DNA of 6,437 nt, from positions 1-6,437 of the forward strand of contig JBOEGA010000081.1 in the NCBI GenBank assembly GCA_050633205.1, read 5' to 3'. This document shows, one piece after another, positions 1 to 5,805 of this stretch. The number at the start of each line of letters is the position of its first letter. Position 1 is the first letter of the stretch. The stretch is from CBDHHC01 sp050633205 (lineage in GTDB: Bacteria; Pseudomonadota; Alphaproteobacteria; Rhizobiales; CBDHHC01). A program made the translations under genes and the position numbers. The notes below the pieces were generated by a model that saw only the letters and a list, made by a program, of their open reading frames with translations, had not been told where the DNA came from and ran no database searches.

Positions 1-381
1 GCAGCGTATCGTGCATTTCCGGCTTTTCTTAATTCTGATTATAGTCAACGCTATCAATTCACGGAAGACGTAGGCGTTGTAAATGGTAACTCCAAATCAC
101 TCAGGGGTGTGTGGCGAATACCATCTTTACGCAATGTTGCTCGAACAGCTCCCTACTTTCATAACGGATCGGTGGAATCATTGGATGAAGCCGTACGAGT
201 AATGGCAAACGTTCAACTTAATAAGGTGCTTAGCAACAATCCGGCGGACGATAAATCTATCCATTGGCTGAGTGACGAGCGACAATTGTTTACCATGGAG
301 AACCAGGCTCTTAGTAATGACGAAGTGGCTGCCATCGTTGAATTTCTAGAATCTCTCAATGGGGAATTGCCTGCACAATAG
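1..381 (+). CDS. Diheme cytochrome c peroxidase family protein, C-terminal part (5' end outside window)
   Basis: The frame is open from base 1 to a TAA at 379-381 and encodes the last 126 residues. The segment IPSLRNVARTAPYFHNGS (residues 40-57) is the conserved C-terminal block of bacterial diheme cytochrome c peroxidases and MauG-like proteins. It is followed by a Met (residue 68, in VMANVQL) at the place where the C-terminal, high-potential heme usually finds its distal ligand. The final helix (NDEVAAIVEFLESLNG) is also typical of the family. Both CXXCH heme motifs would lie upstream and cannot be checked. Family members are periplasmic and reduce hydrogen peroxide with electrons from small cytochromes or cupredoxins, or carry out MauG-like oxidations. 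Which subtype this is cannot be decided from the tail. The GTG at 109 is an internal codon, not a start. The gene is convergent with the downstream regulator and shows no functional link to it. Confidence 0.9.
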   Translation, partial: AAYRAFPAFLNSDYSQRYQFTEDVGVVNGNSKSLRGVWRIPSLRNVARTAPYFHNGSVESLDEAVRVMANVQLNKVLSNNPADDKSIHWLSDERQLFTMENQALSNDEVAAIVEFLESLNGELPAQ

Positions 382-422
382 GTTTCAGGCACGGCGTATT
401 GAACACAGTTAAAGATGATGGC

Positions 423-445
423 CTATTATGGAAAGTGCATAATGG
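423..445. repeat. Short inverted repeat in the convergent gap
   Basis: In the 80-base gap between the peroxidase gene and the convergent regulator, ATTATG (425-430) and CATAAT (438-443) form six-base arms around a seven-base loop. An outer G-T pair and a C-G pair extend it slightly. There is no T-run on either side, so it is a weak terminator candidate at best. Nothing else is seen in the gap. Confidence 0.3.
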
Positions 446-461
446 ATTGACGAAAATTCCT

Positions 462-902
462 TTATACAGAACTCAGCAAAATACTGGTTTCACTGTTTAG
501 CACACCATCAATGATACGGACATCCCCCAAAACACGATCAAAATCCGACAGGCTGGATGTTTGGATTTCTGCAATCAAATCCCAATTTCCGTTTGTTGTA
601 TGAATGGTGGTTAGCTCGGGAATACCACGCAGTGAGCGTATTACCTGCGCCGTAGATTTTCCGACGACTTCAACTAGCATGATGGCGCGAATGGTATCTA
701 GCCCTTGATCTTCGCGAACACGGACAGTAAAGCCCATAATTGCCCCAGAGGATTGCAATCTTTCAAGTCGATTTTGCACAGTTCCGCGAGAAACTTTCAT
801 TTTTTTAGCAAGCTTTGATAAGGGTGCTCGCCCATCGTTTCTAAGAAGACCGATTAATTCGCGATCCAGACTGTCGTATATGTGTTTACCAGGTTTTTCC
901 AT
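462..902 (-). CDS. Lrp/AsnC-family transcriptional regulator
   Basis: This 146-residue protein has the two-part layout of Lrp/AsnC proteins. An N-terminal winged helix-turn-helix (about residues 10-58: LDRELIGLLRNDGRAPLSKL, then VSRGTVQNRLERLQSSGAI) is followed by a RAM ligand-binding domain (about 70-140). The RAM domain carries TTNGNWDLIAEI (102-113), which matches the G-x-D effector-pocket motif. I chose the ATG at 902. A TTG at 923 would add seven residues, but it has no Shine-Dalgarno sequence and lies inside a palindrome that looks like an operator. No good Shine-Dalgarno precedes 902 either, so the start is not certain. The gene is divergent from the ornithine cyclodeaminase operon, with 158 bases between them. 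By analogy with amino-acid-responsive AsnC-family regulators it probably controls that operon and itself. Its effector may be ornithine, citrulline or proline, which is inference. Confidence 0.92.
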   Translation of the reverse strand: MEKPGKHIYDSLDRELIGLLRNDGRAPLSKLAKKMKVSRGTVQNRLERLQSSGAIMGFTVRVREDQGLDTIRAIMLVEVVGKSTAQVIRSLRGIPELTTIHTTNGNWDLIAEIQTSSLSDFDRVLGDVRIIDGVLNSETSILLSSV

Positions 903-1060
903 AAAAAATGTAAATATGCTCAATATGATTGATCATAATGCCATATATCCTAACGAATTTTGTAGATTATTGATATTTTTATTGAAAAAGCCATTCGATA
1001 TTATATTTCCGACAGTGGCCAAGCCACATCATTTGATGAAATTGCCTGAGGAATTCCGAG
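903..1060. promoter_or_regulatory. Divergent promoter region, AT-rich
   Basis: This 158-base stretch must hold the promoters of both divergent units. Apart from the palindrome at 921-940, it is AT-rich with several weak promoter-like hexamers. TATTAT at 999-1004 is a possible -10 for ocd, but no convincing -35 lies at the right distance. Two very small hairpins occur in the probable ocd leader: GTGGC-CAA-style arms at 1015-1027 and CATCA/TGATG at 1027-1038. A good Shine-Dalgarno (TGAGGA, 1047-1052) sits eight bases before the ocd ATG. A plus-strand frame at 880-1068 here has no family features and is not called as a gene. Confidence 0.55.
921..940. promoter_or_regulatory. Palindromic candidate operator between the AsnC-type regulator and ocd
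   Basis: The 20 bases CAATATGATTGATCATAATG form an inverted repeat. The inner arms TATGAT and ATCATA (924-929 and 932-937) are perfect around a two-base centre. Two further outer pairs match, with a single mismatch at 923/938. The site begins 19 bases upstream of the regulator's ATG in its reading direction. That position suits autorepression combined with control of the divergent operon. Each arm also reads as a -10-like TATGAT, one per strand. Binding by the adjacent regulator is inference. Confidence 0.5.
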
Positions 1061-2143
1061 ATGACTAACCAGCTGCAGATCAATAAAGAGTTGAATATTG
1101 TGCCTTTTGTCAGTGTTGATCACATGATGAAAATTGTGGGCAAACTTGGCATGGAAACCATGCTGACAGGGATTGCTGCCTATATTGAAGAAGACTTCAA
1201 GCGTTGGCCGTTGTTTGATAAGACTCCGAGGGTGGCATCGCATTCAAATGATGGCGTTATAGAGCTGATGCCGACAAGTGATGGTGAATTATATGGATTC
1301 AAATACGTTAATGGTCATCCGAAAAATATGAAAGAAGGCTTGCAAACTGTTACAGCATTTGGCGTTTTGTCGAAAGTCTATACCGGCTACCCGATTCTGT
1401 TCTCCGAAATGACGATTCTGACGGCTCTGCGTACCGCCTCTGCATCAGCGGTCGCAGCGAAATATCTGGCTCGCGAGAATTCCGAGTGTATGGCCGTTAT
1501 TGGCAATGGTGCGCAATCTGAGTTTCAAGCCCTTGCATTTAAGGCCATTCTGGGAATCAAGAAATTACGTTTGTACGATATAGATTCTGCTGCAACCGAC
1601 AAGTGTATGTATAACTTGCAAGGGCACGGTTTCGACATAGTGAAGTGTGATTCAGCTGAGGAAGCTGCTGCTGGTGCAGATATTGTGACGACGGTAACTG
1701 CAGACAAGCAATTAGCAACCATTTTGACGGATGACATGGTTGGTTCTGGGGTTCATATTAATGCTGTGGGAGGCGACTGCCCGGGTAAGACAGAACTTGA
1801 AAAGGCCTTGGTGCTGCGATCAGAAATATTTGTGGAATATCCGCCACAAACTCGCATTGAAGGCGAAATACAACAGCTGGATAAAGACTATCCAGTCAAT
1901 GAGCTGTGGAAAGTTATCCTCGGAGAGGAAGTAGGTCGAGCTGATAATCAACAAATTACGCTATTTGACAGTGTAGGATTTGCTATCGAGGATTTTTCAG
2001 CGCTGCGCTATATCCGTGATGAGCTGGGTAAACCAGGTATGGGTGGCATGTACGAAAAGCTCGATATGGTGGCTGATCCCGATGATCCACGTGACCTCTT
2101 TGGAATGGTACGCCGTGCCGGCAGTTTGTCCGACGTCGCTTGA
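1061..2143 (+). CDS. ocd: Ornithine cyclodeaminase
   Basis: This 360-residue cytoplasmic enzyme of the ornithine cyclodeaminase/mu-crystallin family converts L-ornithine to L-proline and ammonia using catalytic NAD+. The family's conserved blocks appear in order. R57 (TPRVAS) and FKYVNGHPKN (80-89, with K81) contact the substrate. TALRTASASA (121-130, with R124) follows. The Rossmann nucleotide loop is VIGNGAQSEFQ (147-157), with the acidic YDID (172-175) after it. HINAVGGDCPGKTE (232-245) contains the catalytic Asp239, and DSVGFAIEDFSAL (303-315) comes later. R57, K81, R124 and D239 fall at nearly constant offsets from R45, K69, R112 and D228 of the Pseudomonas putida enzyme as I recall it. 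This favours true ornithine cyclodeaminase over a ketimine reductase-type homologue. The ATG has a TGAGGA ribosome site eight bases upstream. The gene is followed closely by the CtlX-type hydrolase, with the stop codon overlapping that gene's ribosome site, so the two are an operon. Confidence 0.93.
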   Translation: MTNQLQINKELNIVPFVSVDHMMKIVGKLGMETMLTGIAAYIEEDFKRWPLFDKTPRVASHSNDGVIELMPTSDGELYGFKYVNGHPKNMKEGLQTVTAFGVLSKVYTGYPILFSEMTILTALRTASASAVAAKYLARENSECMAVIGNGAQSEFQALAFKAILGIKKLRLYDIDSAATDKCMYNLQGHGFDIVKCDSAEEAAAGADIVTTVTADKQLATILTDDMVGSGVHINAVGGDCPGKTELEKALVLRSEIFVEYPPQTRIEGEIQQLDKDYPVNELWKVILGEEVGRADNQQITLFDSVGFAIEDFSALRYIRDELGKPGMGGMYEKLDMVADPDDPRDLFGMVRRAGSLSDVA

Positions 2144-2147
2144 GGGG
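2142..2147 (+). promoter_or_regulatory. Ribosome binding site that fixes the ctlX start
   Basis: GAGGGG lies seven bases before the ATG at 2155 and overlaps the ocd stop codon (TGA, 2141-2143). This supports 2155 rather than the in-frame TTG at 2140. It also suggests translational coupling of the two genes. Confidence 0.75.
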
Positions 2148-2154
2148 ATTTGTA

Positions 2155-3081
2155 ATGACTATTCGAAGTGTGCAGTCGCCCTCCGCTGTTGTGATGATCA
2201 GGCCTCATCATTTTTTTATAAACCCGGAGACAGCAGCAGATAATGCTTTTCAGGAAAGCGGGGTGAAAAATAACCGATCCGTGCTTGCGAAGTCTGCCTA
2301 TGACGAGTTGACGAAAGCCGCAGACCGTCTGCAAGAAAATGGGGTCAATGTTCATGTGTTTGAAGATGAGGGAACAGAAACCCCAGATTCTGTTTTTCCG
2401 AATAACTGGTTTTCAACGCACGCGGGGGGCCACATCGCGATATATCCGATGCTGTCATCGGCTCGCCGAAAGGAACGGCGTGCCGATGTGATTGAATTGC
2501 TGAAGCAGCAGTATCGTGTTCAAGACGTCGTTGATTACTCAGGATTAGAACCTGATGGTTTGTTCCTTGAGGGTACCGGTGCAATGGTGCTGGATCATAT
2601 TGACCGTGTTGCTTATGCCGTAAAGTCAAACAGAACTGACCCGATAGCCCTCGAGCGATTCTGCACACATTTTAACTATGAGCCCATGGTATTTGATGCC
2701 GCCGATGAACGTGGTGTATCCGTTTATCATACGAATGTTTTAATGTGTATTGCGACTTCTTTCGTGCTGATATGTCTGGATATGTTTAAGGATGACGATC
2801 GTCGTGAAGAAATTGTGCAACGCTTTGTCAGATCGGGTCGCGAAGTGATCGATCTCAGCCCTGATCAAATCAGACACTTTGCTGGGAACGCACTGGAGTT
2901 ACAAACTCAAAAAGGATTGCTGCTTGCATTATCAAAAACAGCAAGAGACTCGCTAACCACCGAGCAGATTGCAACGATAGAAAAGTATGCAGTTTTGCTC
3001 GATTTAGATATTCCCACTATAGAGAAGGCTGGCGGGTCGGTGAGATGTACGCTGGCCGGTGTGCATTTATCACCGAGATAA
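2155..3081 (+). CDS. ctlX: CtlX-type citrulline ureidase-like hydrolase (pentein fold)
   Basis: This 308-residue protein belongs to the guanidino-group-modifying (pentein) superfamily that includes arginine deiminase, dimethylarginine hydrolase and amidinotransferases. The hallmark residues are present in order: Asp78 in PDSVFPNNW (77-85), Glu139 in LEGTGAMV (138-145), the catalytic His192 in YHTNVLMCIA (191-200), and the nucleophile Cys298 in GGSVRCTLAGVHL (293-305). Length and the NPETAADNAFQ start (23-33) fit the CtlX group, named for citrulline utilisation; Francisella citrulline ureidase makes ornithine, CO2 and ammonia from citrulline. The neighbour directly upstream consumes ornithine, which supports an ornithine-releasing role. 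The exact substrate (citrulline, arginine or a methylated arginine) is not proven by sequence. There is no signal peptide, so it is cytoplasmic. Translation is probably coupled to ocd, whose stop lies 11 bases before this ATG. Confidence 0.82.
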   Translation: MTIRSVQSPSAVVMIRPHHFFINPETAADNAFQESGVKNNRSVLAKSAYDELTKAADRLQENGVNVHVFEDEGTETPDSVFPNNWFSTHAGGHIAIYPMLSSARRKERRADVIELLKQQYRVQDVVDYSGLEPDGLFLEGTGAMVLDHIDRVAYAVKSNRTDPIALERFCTHFNYEPMVFDAADERGVSVYHTNVLMCIATSFVLICLDMFKDDDRREEIVQRFVRSGREVIDLSPDQIRHFAGNALELQTQKGLLLALSKTARDSLTTEQIATIEKYAVLLDLDIPTIEKAGGSVRCTLAGVHLSPR

Positions 3082-3092
3082 AAATGAGCGAG

Positions 3093-3144
3093 AGGAGACT
3101 GCTCCGGGATTGAGAGTTTTACAATTGCAGTTGGCAAGTCTCCT
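3093..3144. repeat. Inverted repeat across the ctlX-lrp convergent junction
   Basis: AGGAGACT (3093-3100) is the exact reverse complement of AGTCTCCT (3137-3144), and a further GC/GC pair is possible after a one-base bulge. The loop is about 36 bases, and the right arm lies inside the end of the lrp-like gene. A short T-run follows on the minus strand after several bases (A-run at 3081-3084 on the plus strand), while on the plus strand only TTT follows. It could help terminate transcription at this 37-base convergent gap, but the long loop makes that doubtful. Confidence 0.25.
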
Positions 3145-3607
3145 TTAACTCGTCCATAACAACATAGCTGTTGGTGTCGCGAATACCGGGCAACTCCTGA
3201 AGAATTCTTCCCAGTAAGTCCCGGTATGATGGCATGTTCCTAATGCGAATTTTCAGCAAGTAATCGAAGTTACCCGACACCATATGGCATTCGAGGATTT
3301 GAGGCAGATCCAACACGGCACGGCCAAACTCCGTAAACGCATCTGCTGCAATTTTTTCAAGTGTAACTTCAACATATACCAGTATGGGCGCATCCAGCAA
3401 TACGGGGTTGAGTAAAGCAGTATAGCCCTTGATATACCCCCCGCGTTCCAGCCGTCTAACACGTTCTATACAGGCTGATGTGCTAAGCCCCACTTCAGCA
3501 GCCAAATCTACGTAGGAGATGCGCCCGTTAGCCTGTAATTGAGTCAAAATATTTTTGTCTATCCGGGTCAATGGTTTAGGGGAGGTCGGGAGGGAGGTCT
3601 TTGTCAT
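3119..3607 (-). CDS. lrp: Lrp-like leucine-responsive regulator
   Basis: This 162-residue Lrp-family regulator is much closer to classical Lrp than the other regulator in this window. The winged helix-turn-helix occupies about residues 13-62 (IDKNILTQLQANGRIS, then CIERVRRLERGGYIKGYTAL). The RAM domain (about 75-152) contains ILECHMVSGNFDYLLK (104-119), including the effector-pocket G-x-x-D-Y, and ends with TNSYVVMDELK (145-155). From memory, most of this aligns without gaps to Escherichia coli Lrp at roughly 60% identity, and the length is close (about 164). A local paralogue such as BkdR or DadR is the alternative. I chose the ATG at 3607. A TTG at 3649 would add 14 residues unlike the family and would sit inside a perfect palindrome. 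No clear Shine-Dalgarno precedes 3607. The gene is convergent with ctlX and divergent from the usp-symporter operon, which it may regulate. Confidence 0.92.
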   Translation of the reverse strand: MTKTSLPTSPKPLTRIDKNILTQLQANGRISYVDLAAEVGLSTSACIERVRRLERGGYIKGYTALLNPVLLDAPILVYVEVTLEKIAADAFTEFGRAVLDLPQILECHMVSGNFDYLLKIRIRNMPSYRDLLGRILQELPGIRDTNSYVVMDELKETCQLQL

Positions 3608-3641
3608 GGGGCAAAACCGTAAATAATCAAGAATATAGTTA

Positions 3642-3666
3642 ATATACAATAAAAATTATTGTATAT
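3642..3666. promoter_or_regulatory. Perfect 25-bp palindrome, candidate Lrp operator
   Basis: The 11-base arms ATATACAATAA (3642-3652) and TTATTGTATAT (3656-3666) are exact reverse complements around an AAA centre. The site is AT-rich, as Lrp-family operators usually are. It begins 35 bases upstream of the lrp ATG, between the two divergent units. Its half-site ACAATAA recurs at 3681-3687 in the same orientation as the left arm. An autoregulatory operator is the likeliest role, but the binding protein is inferred. Confidence 0.6.
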
Positions 3667-3680
3667 CCCTATTAATGTAA

Positions 3681-3687
3681 ACAATAA
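3681..3687. repeat. Third copy of the ACAATAA half-site
   Basis: ACAATAA here repeats the inner part of the palindrome arm at 3646-3652 and is the reverse complement of 3656-3662. The three copies may form an extended array for an oligomeric Lrp-type protein. At seven AT-rich bases, chance recurrence is possible. Confidence 0.35.
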
Positions 3688-3689
3688 CA

Positions 3690-3706
3690 GCTGATATTGC
3701 TGATAT
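3690..3706. repeat. Tandem direct repeat GCTGATAT, 9-base period
   Basis: GCTGATAT occurs at 3690-3697 and again at 3699-3706, separated by one T. The second copy runs into the proposed -10 of the usp promoter. It could be an activator or repressor site, and no specific protein can be named. Confidence 0.4.
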
Positions 3707-3709
3707 GAT
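3701..3709 (+). promoter_or_regulatory. Extended -10 promoter candidate for the usp-symporter operon
   Basis: TGATATGAT fits the extended -10 pattern TG-n-TATNAT, with the hexamer at 3704-3709. No good -35 lies 16-18 bases upstream, which extended -10 promoters can tolerate or an activator can replace. The start would fall near 3715-3717, about 65 bases before the usp ATG, placing the hairpin at 3715-3751 at the very 5' end of the transcript. Confidence 0.4.
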
Positions 3710-3714
3710 AATAA

Positions 3715-3751
3715 ATCATTCGGTTTTCCCGTCCTGGTCGAGCCGAATGAT
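3715..3751 (+). promoter_or_regulatory. Leader hairpin upstream of usp
   Basis: ATCATTCGG (3715-3723) pairs exactly with CCGAATGAT (3743-3751), and G-U/A-U pairs can extend the stem into a loop of about 15-19 bases. No T-run follows, so it is not an ordinary terminator. It ends 19 bases before the AGGAG ribosome site (3771-3775). A 5' stabilising stem, a regulatory leader or a protein-binding site are all possible. Confidence 0.45.
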
Positions 3752-3781
3752 ATTCAAAAAAATCAATGTGAGGAGAAACTT

Positions 3782-4216
3782 ATGACTGAAAGTTTTTTAG
3801 TCGGTATAGACGATAGCGATTGTGGTGAACGAGCACTGGATTTCGCATGTCAGAGAGCAAAGTCATCAGGTAGCAAATTGGTACTGGCTTACGTCATTGA
3901 ATGGTCACCTTATACATTCAATACGCCAGAGGAGAATGAGTTACGGCATAAACGTCGAGAGGAGGAAATTGAGCGTGCCAATTCCCATGTACTTGAACCT
4001 GCTTTCAAAAGAGTGAAGACGATGGGGCTGGATGGTGAGACTGTAGTTAGACATGGCAGCGTAGCGGAGGTGTTAAAAGGCTTAGCCAATGAGTATAACT
4101 CTGACCAAGTCATTGTAGGTCGGGTCGGTAAATCGAATATCAAATCGATGCTGTTTGGTAGTGTGACGTCCAAATTGGTTCAAATGTCTGACGTTCCGGT
4201 CACGGTCGTACCGTAG
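3782..4216 (+). CDS. UspA-family universal stress protein, ATP-binding type
   Basis: This 144-residue single-domain universal stress protein is the size usual for the family. It begins with the first beta strand and acidic nucleotide contact (FLVGIDDSDCGERALDFA, residues 5-22, Asp10). Near the C-terminus it carries the full ATP-binding motif G-x2-G-x9-G-S: Gly113, Gly116, Gly126 and Ser127, followed by KLVQMSDVPVTVVP. It should therefore be an ATP-binding (MJ0577/UspFG-like) member rather than a UspA-type protein that does not bind ATP. The start has AGGAG six bases upstream. The symporter gene begins 23 bases after its stop, so they are co-transcribed. In Halomonas the Usp protein TeaD modulates the ectoine transporter TeaABC; a similar role toward the symporter here is an inference from gene order. 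Confidence 0.93.
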   Translation: MTESFLVGIDDSDCGERALDFACQRAKSSGSKLVLAYVIEWSPYTFNTPEENELRHKRREEEIERANSHVLEPAFKRVKTMGLDGETVVRHGSVAEVLKGLANEYNSDQVIVGRVGKSNIKSMLFGSVTSKLVQMSDVPVTVVP

Positions 4217-4239
4217 CACCCACTATCCTGGAGGAAAAA

Positions 4240-5793
4240 ATGAGAATAAAACTTAATACGTTTTTGCTGAGTTTGCTGGTATTCCTGTTACCCACTCTAG
4301 CCTTTGCACAGGAAGCTACTGAAAAATCCTTGGATGATACAATCAATGAGGCAATAGGACCCATTATAGGTCCATTTGTTGGTCTGATCTTTTCACCTCT
4401 ACCATTTTCAGAGGCAATATTTGGTACGGCATTTCCGTGGATCGTCTTGTGGCTGGTTGTCGCCGCGTGCGTTTTTACATTTTACTTTGGTTTTATCCAA
4501 TTTCGTGGTTTTTCACACTCCGTTTCACTGGTTAGAGGTGACTATCTGGATCCAAAAGATGCTGGTGAAGTAACTCCGTTCCAGGCGTTATGTACAGCAC
4601 TCTCAGGTACCGTGGGTCTTGGAAATATTGCTGGTGTAGGGGTTGCGGTTTATCTCGGTGGTCCTGGTGCTACTTTCTGGATGATATTAGCTGGCTTGCT
4701 GGGTATGGCCTCAAAGTTCACAGAGTGTGTACTCGGCGTTCACTACCGCAACGAATATCCTGATGGAACTGTTTCAGGCGGTCCTATGTATTACTTGTCC
4801 AAGGGATTGGCTGAAAGAGGTATGAGCGGTACGGGTAAAGTTTTAGCTGTATTCTTCGCAGTGTGTACTGTTGGTGGTGCGCTGGGCGGTGGCAATATGT
4901 TCCAGGCTAATCAATCTGCCCAGCAAATTGCGCAGGTAATTCCATTCTTTGATGGAAAAGGCTGGATTTTCGGTGTCATGATGGCATTGGTTGTAGGCTT
5001 CGTTATTATTGGTGGTATCAAGTCAATTGCAAAAGTTACCGAACGTGTGGTGCCGTTTATGGCTGCTATTTACGTGGGTTCGGCATTGATTATCATTGGC
5101 ATGAACTATTCCGCAATAGGTGATGCATTCAACGCGATTATTACGGGTGCATTCGCACCGACAGCTGTAGCTGGTGGTGCAGTTGGCGCATTGATTCAGG
5201 GCTTCAAGCGAGCTGCATTCTCGAATGAGGCAGGCGTCGGTTCCGCATCAATTGCTCACTCAGCGGTACAGACTAAACATCCTGCAACAGAAGGCTATGT
5301 AGCCTTGCTGGAGCCATTCATTGATACAGTTGTGATCTGCACCATGACATCTCTGGTTATCACTATTACGGGTGCCTGGAATCCGGGTGATGGTGTAACA
5401 GGGATTGCATTAACTGCTAAAGCGTTTGAAAGCAGTTTCAGTGGCTTTAACTATGTATTGGCAGTCGCTGCAGTTCTCTTCGCTTTTTCCACCATGATAT
5501 CCTGGTCTTATTATGGTCTGAAAGCCTGGACGTATCTTTTCGGTGAAGGAGCAACGAAGGAGCTCATTTTTAAAGTTATCTTCTGCATTTTTGTTGTGAT
5601 AGGCGCGTCAATGAGTCTTGGTCCGGTAATCGATTTCTCTGATGCGATGATTTTCACCATGGCGATATTTAACATTATCGGTTTGTATATTCTTATGCCG
5701 AAGGTTAAGGAATTGGTTGCGGATTATCACGAAAAACTGAAAAGCGGAGAAATTCGTAAAATTAAAAACGTTAAAGTGGCTGTAGGTCGCTAA
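4240..5793 (+). CDS. AGCS-family sodium:alanine/glycine symporter
   Basis: This 517-residue inner-membrane transporter belongs to the alanine or glycine:cation symporter family, which imports small neutral amino acids with Na+ (or H+). Hallmark blocks include TALSGTVGLGNIAGVGVAVY (119-138) with GGPGATFW (140-147), SGGPMYYLSKGL (179-190), TERVVPFMA (267-275), the very conserved KRAAFSNEAGVGSASIAHSA (323-342), and FSTMISWSYYGLKAW (416-430). About ten or eleven hydrophobic helices are visible. The first 24 residues look like a signal peptide (MRIKL, a hydrophobic run, then AFA-QE), followed by a soluble stretch before the first core helix near 63; this would put the N-terminus of the mature protein outside. 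GGAGG lies five bases before the ATG. The substrate cannot be told from sequence; alanine or glycine is the family default. It is cotranscribed with usp and flanked by an Lrp gene, which suits amino-acid-responsive control. Confidence 0.95.
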   Translation: MRIKLNTFLLSLLVFLLPTLAFAQEATEKSLDDTINEAIGPIIGPFVGLIFSPLPFSEAIFGTAFPWIVLWLVVAACVFTFYFGFIQFRGFSHSVSLVRGDYLDPKDAGEVTPFQALCTALSGTVGLGNIAGVGVAVYLGGPGATFWMILAGLLGMASKFTECVLGVHYRNEYPDGTVSGGPMYYLSKGLAERGMSGTGKVLAVFFAVCTVGGALGGGNMFQANQSAQQIAQVIPFFDGKGWIFGVMMALVVGFVIIGGIKSIAKVTERVVPFMAAIYVGSALIIIGMNYSAIGDAFNAIITGAFAPTAVAGGAVGALIQGFKRAAFSNEAGVGSASIAHSAVQTKHPATEGYVALLEPFIDTVVICTMTSLVITITGAWNPGDGVTGIALTAKAFESSFSGFNYVLAVAAVLFAFSTMISWSYYGLKAWTYLFGEGATKELIFKVIFCIFVVIGASMSLGPVIDFSDAMIFTMAIFNIIGLYILMPKVKELVADYHEKLKSGEIRKIKNVKVAVGR

Positions 5794-5805
5794 TGCCGAA
5801 GTAGC

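Noticed and set aside
903..923. TTG start at 923 for the AsnC-type regulator
   Set aside because: It adds seven residues without family similarity, has no ribosome site, and lies in the palindrome; the ATG at 902 gives a normal family length.
880..1068. Plus-strand 62-codon frame in the divergent intergenic region
   Set aside because: It overlaps the start of the AsnC-type gene antisense, crosses the operator palindrome and the ocd ribosome site, and has no family features.
2140..2154. TTG start at 2140 for ctlX, overlapping the ocd stop
   Set aside because: The GAGGGG seven bases before the ATG at 2155 fits that ATG, and the five extra residues are not family-like.
3093..3144. Inverted repeat at the ctlX-lrp junction as a firm terminator
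   Set aside because: The eight-base arms are far apart, there is no adjacent T-run on the plus strand, and one arm is coding; kept only as a low-confidence repeat.
3608..3649. TTG start at 3649 for the Lrp-like regulator
   Set aside because: The extra 14 residues do not resemble Lrp N-termini and the codon lies inside the perfect 25-bp palindrome.
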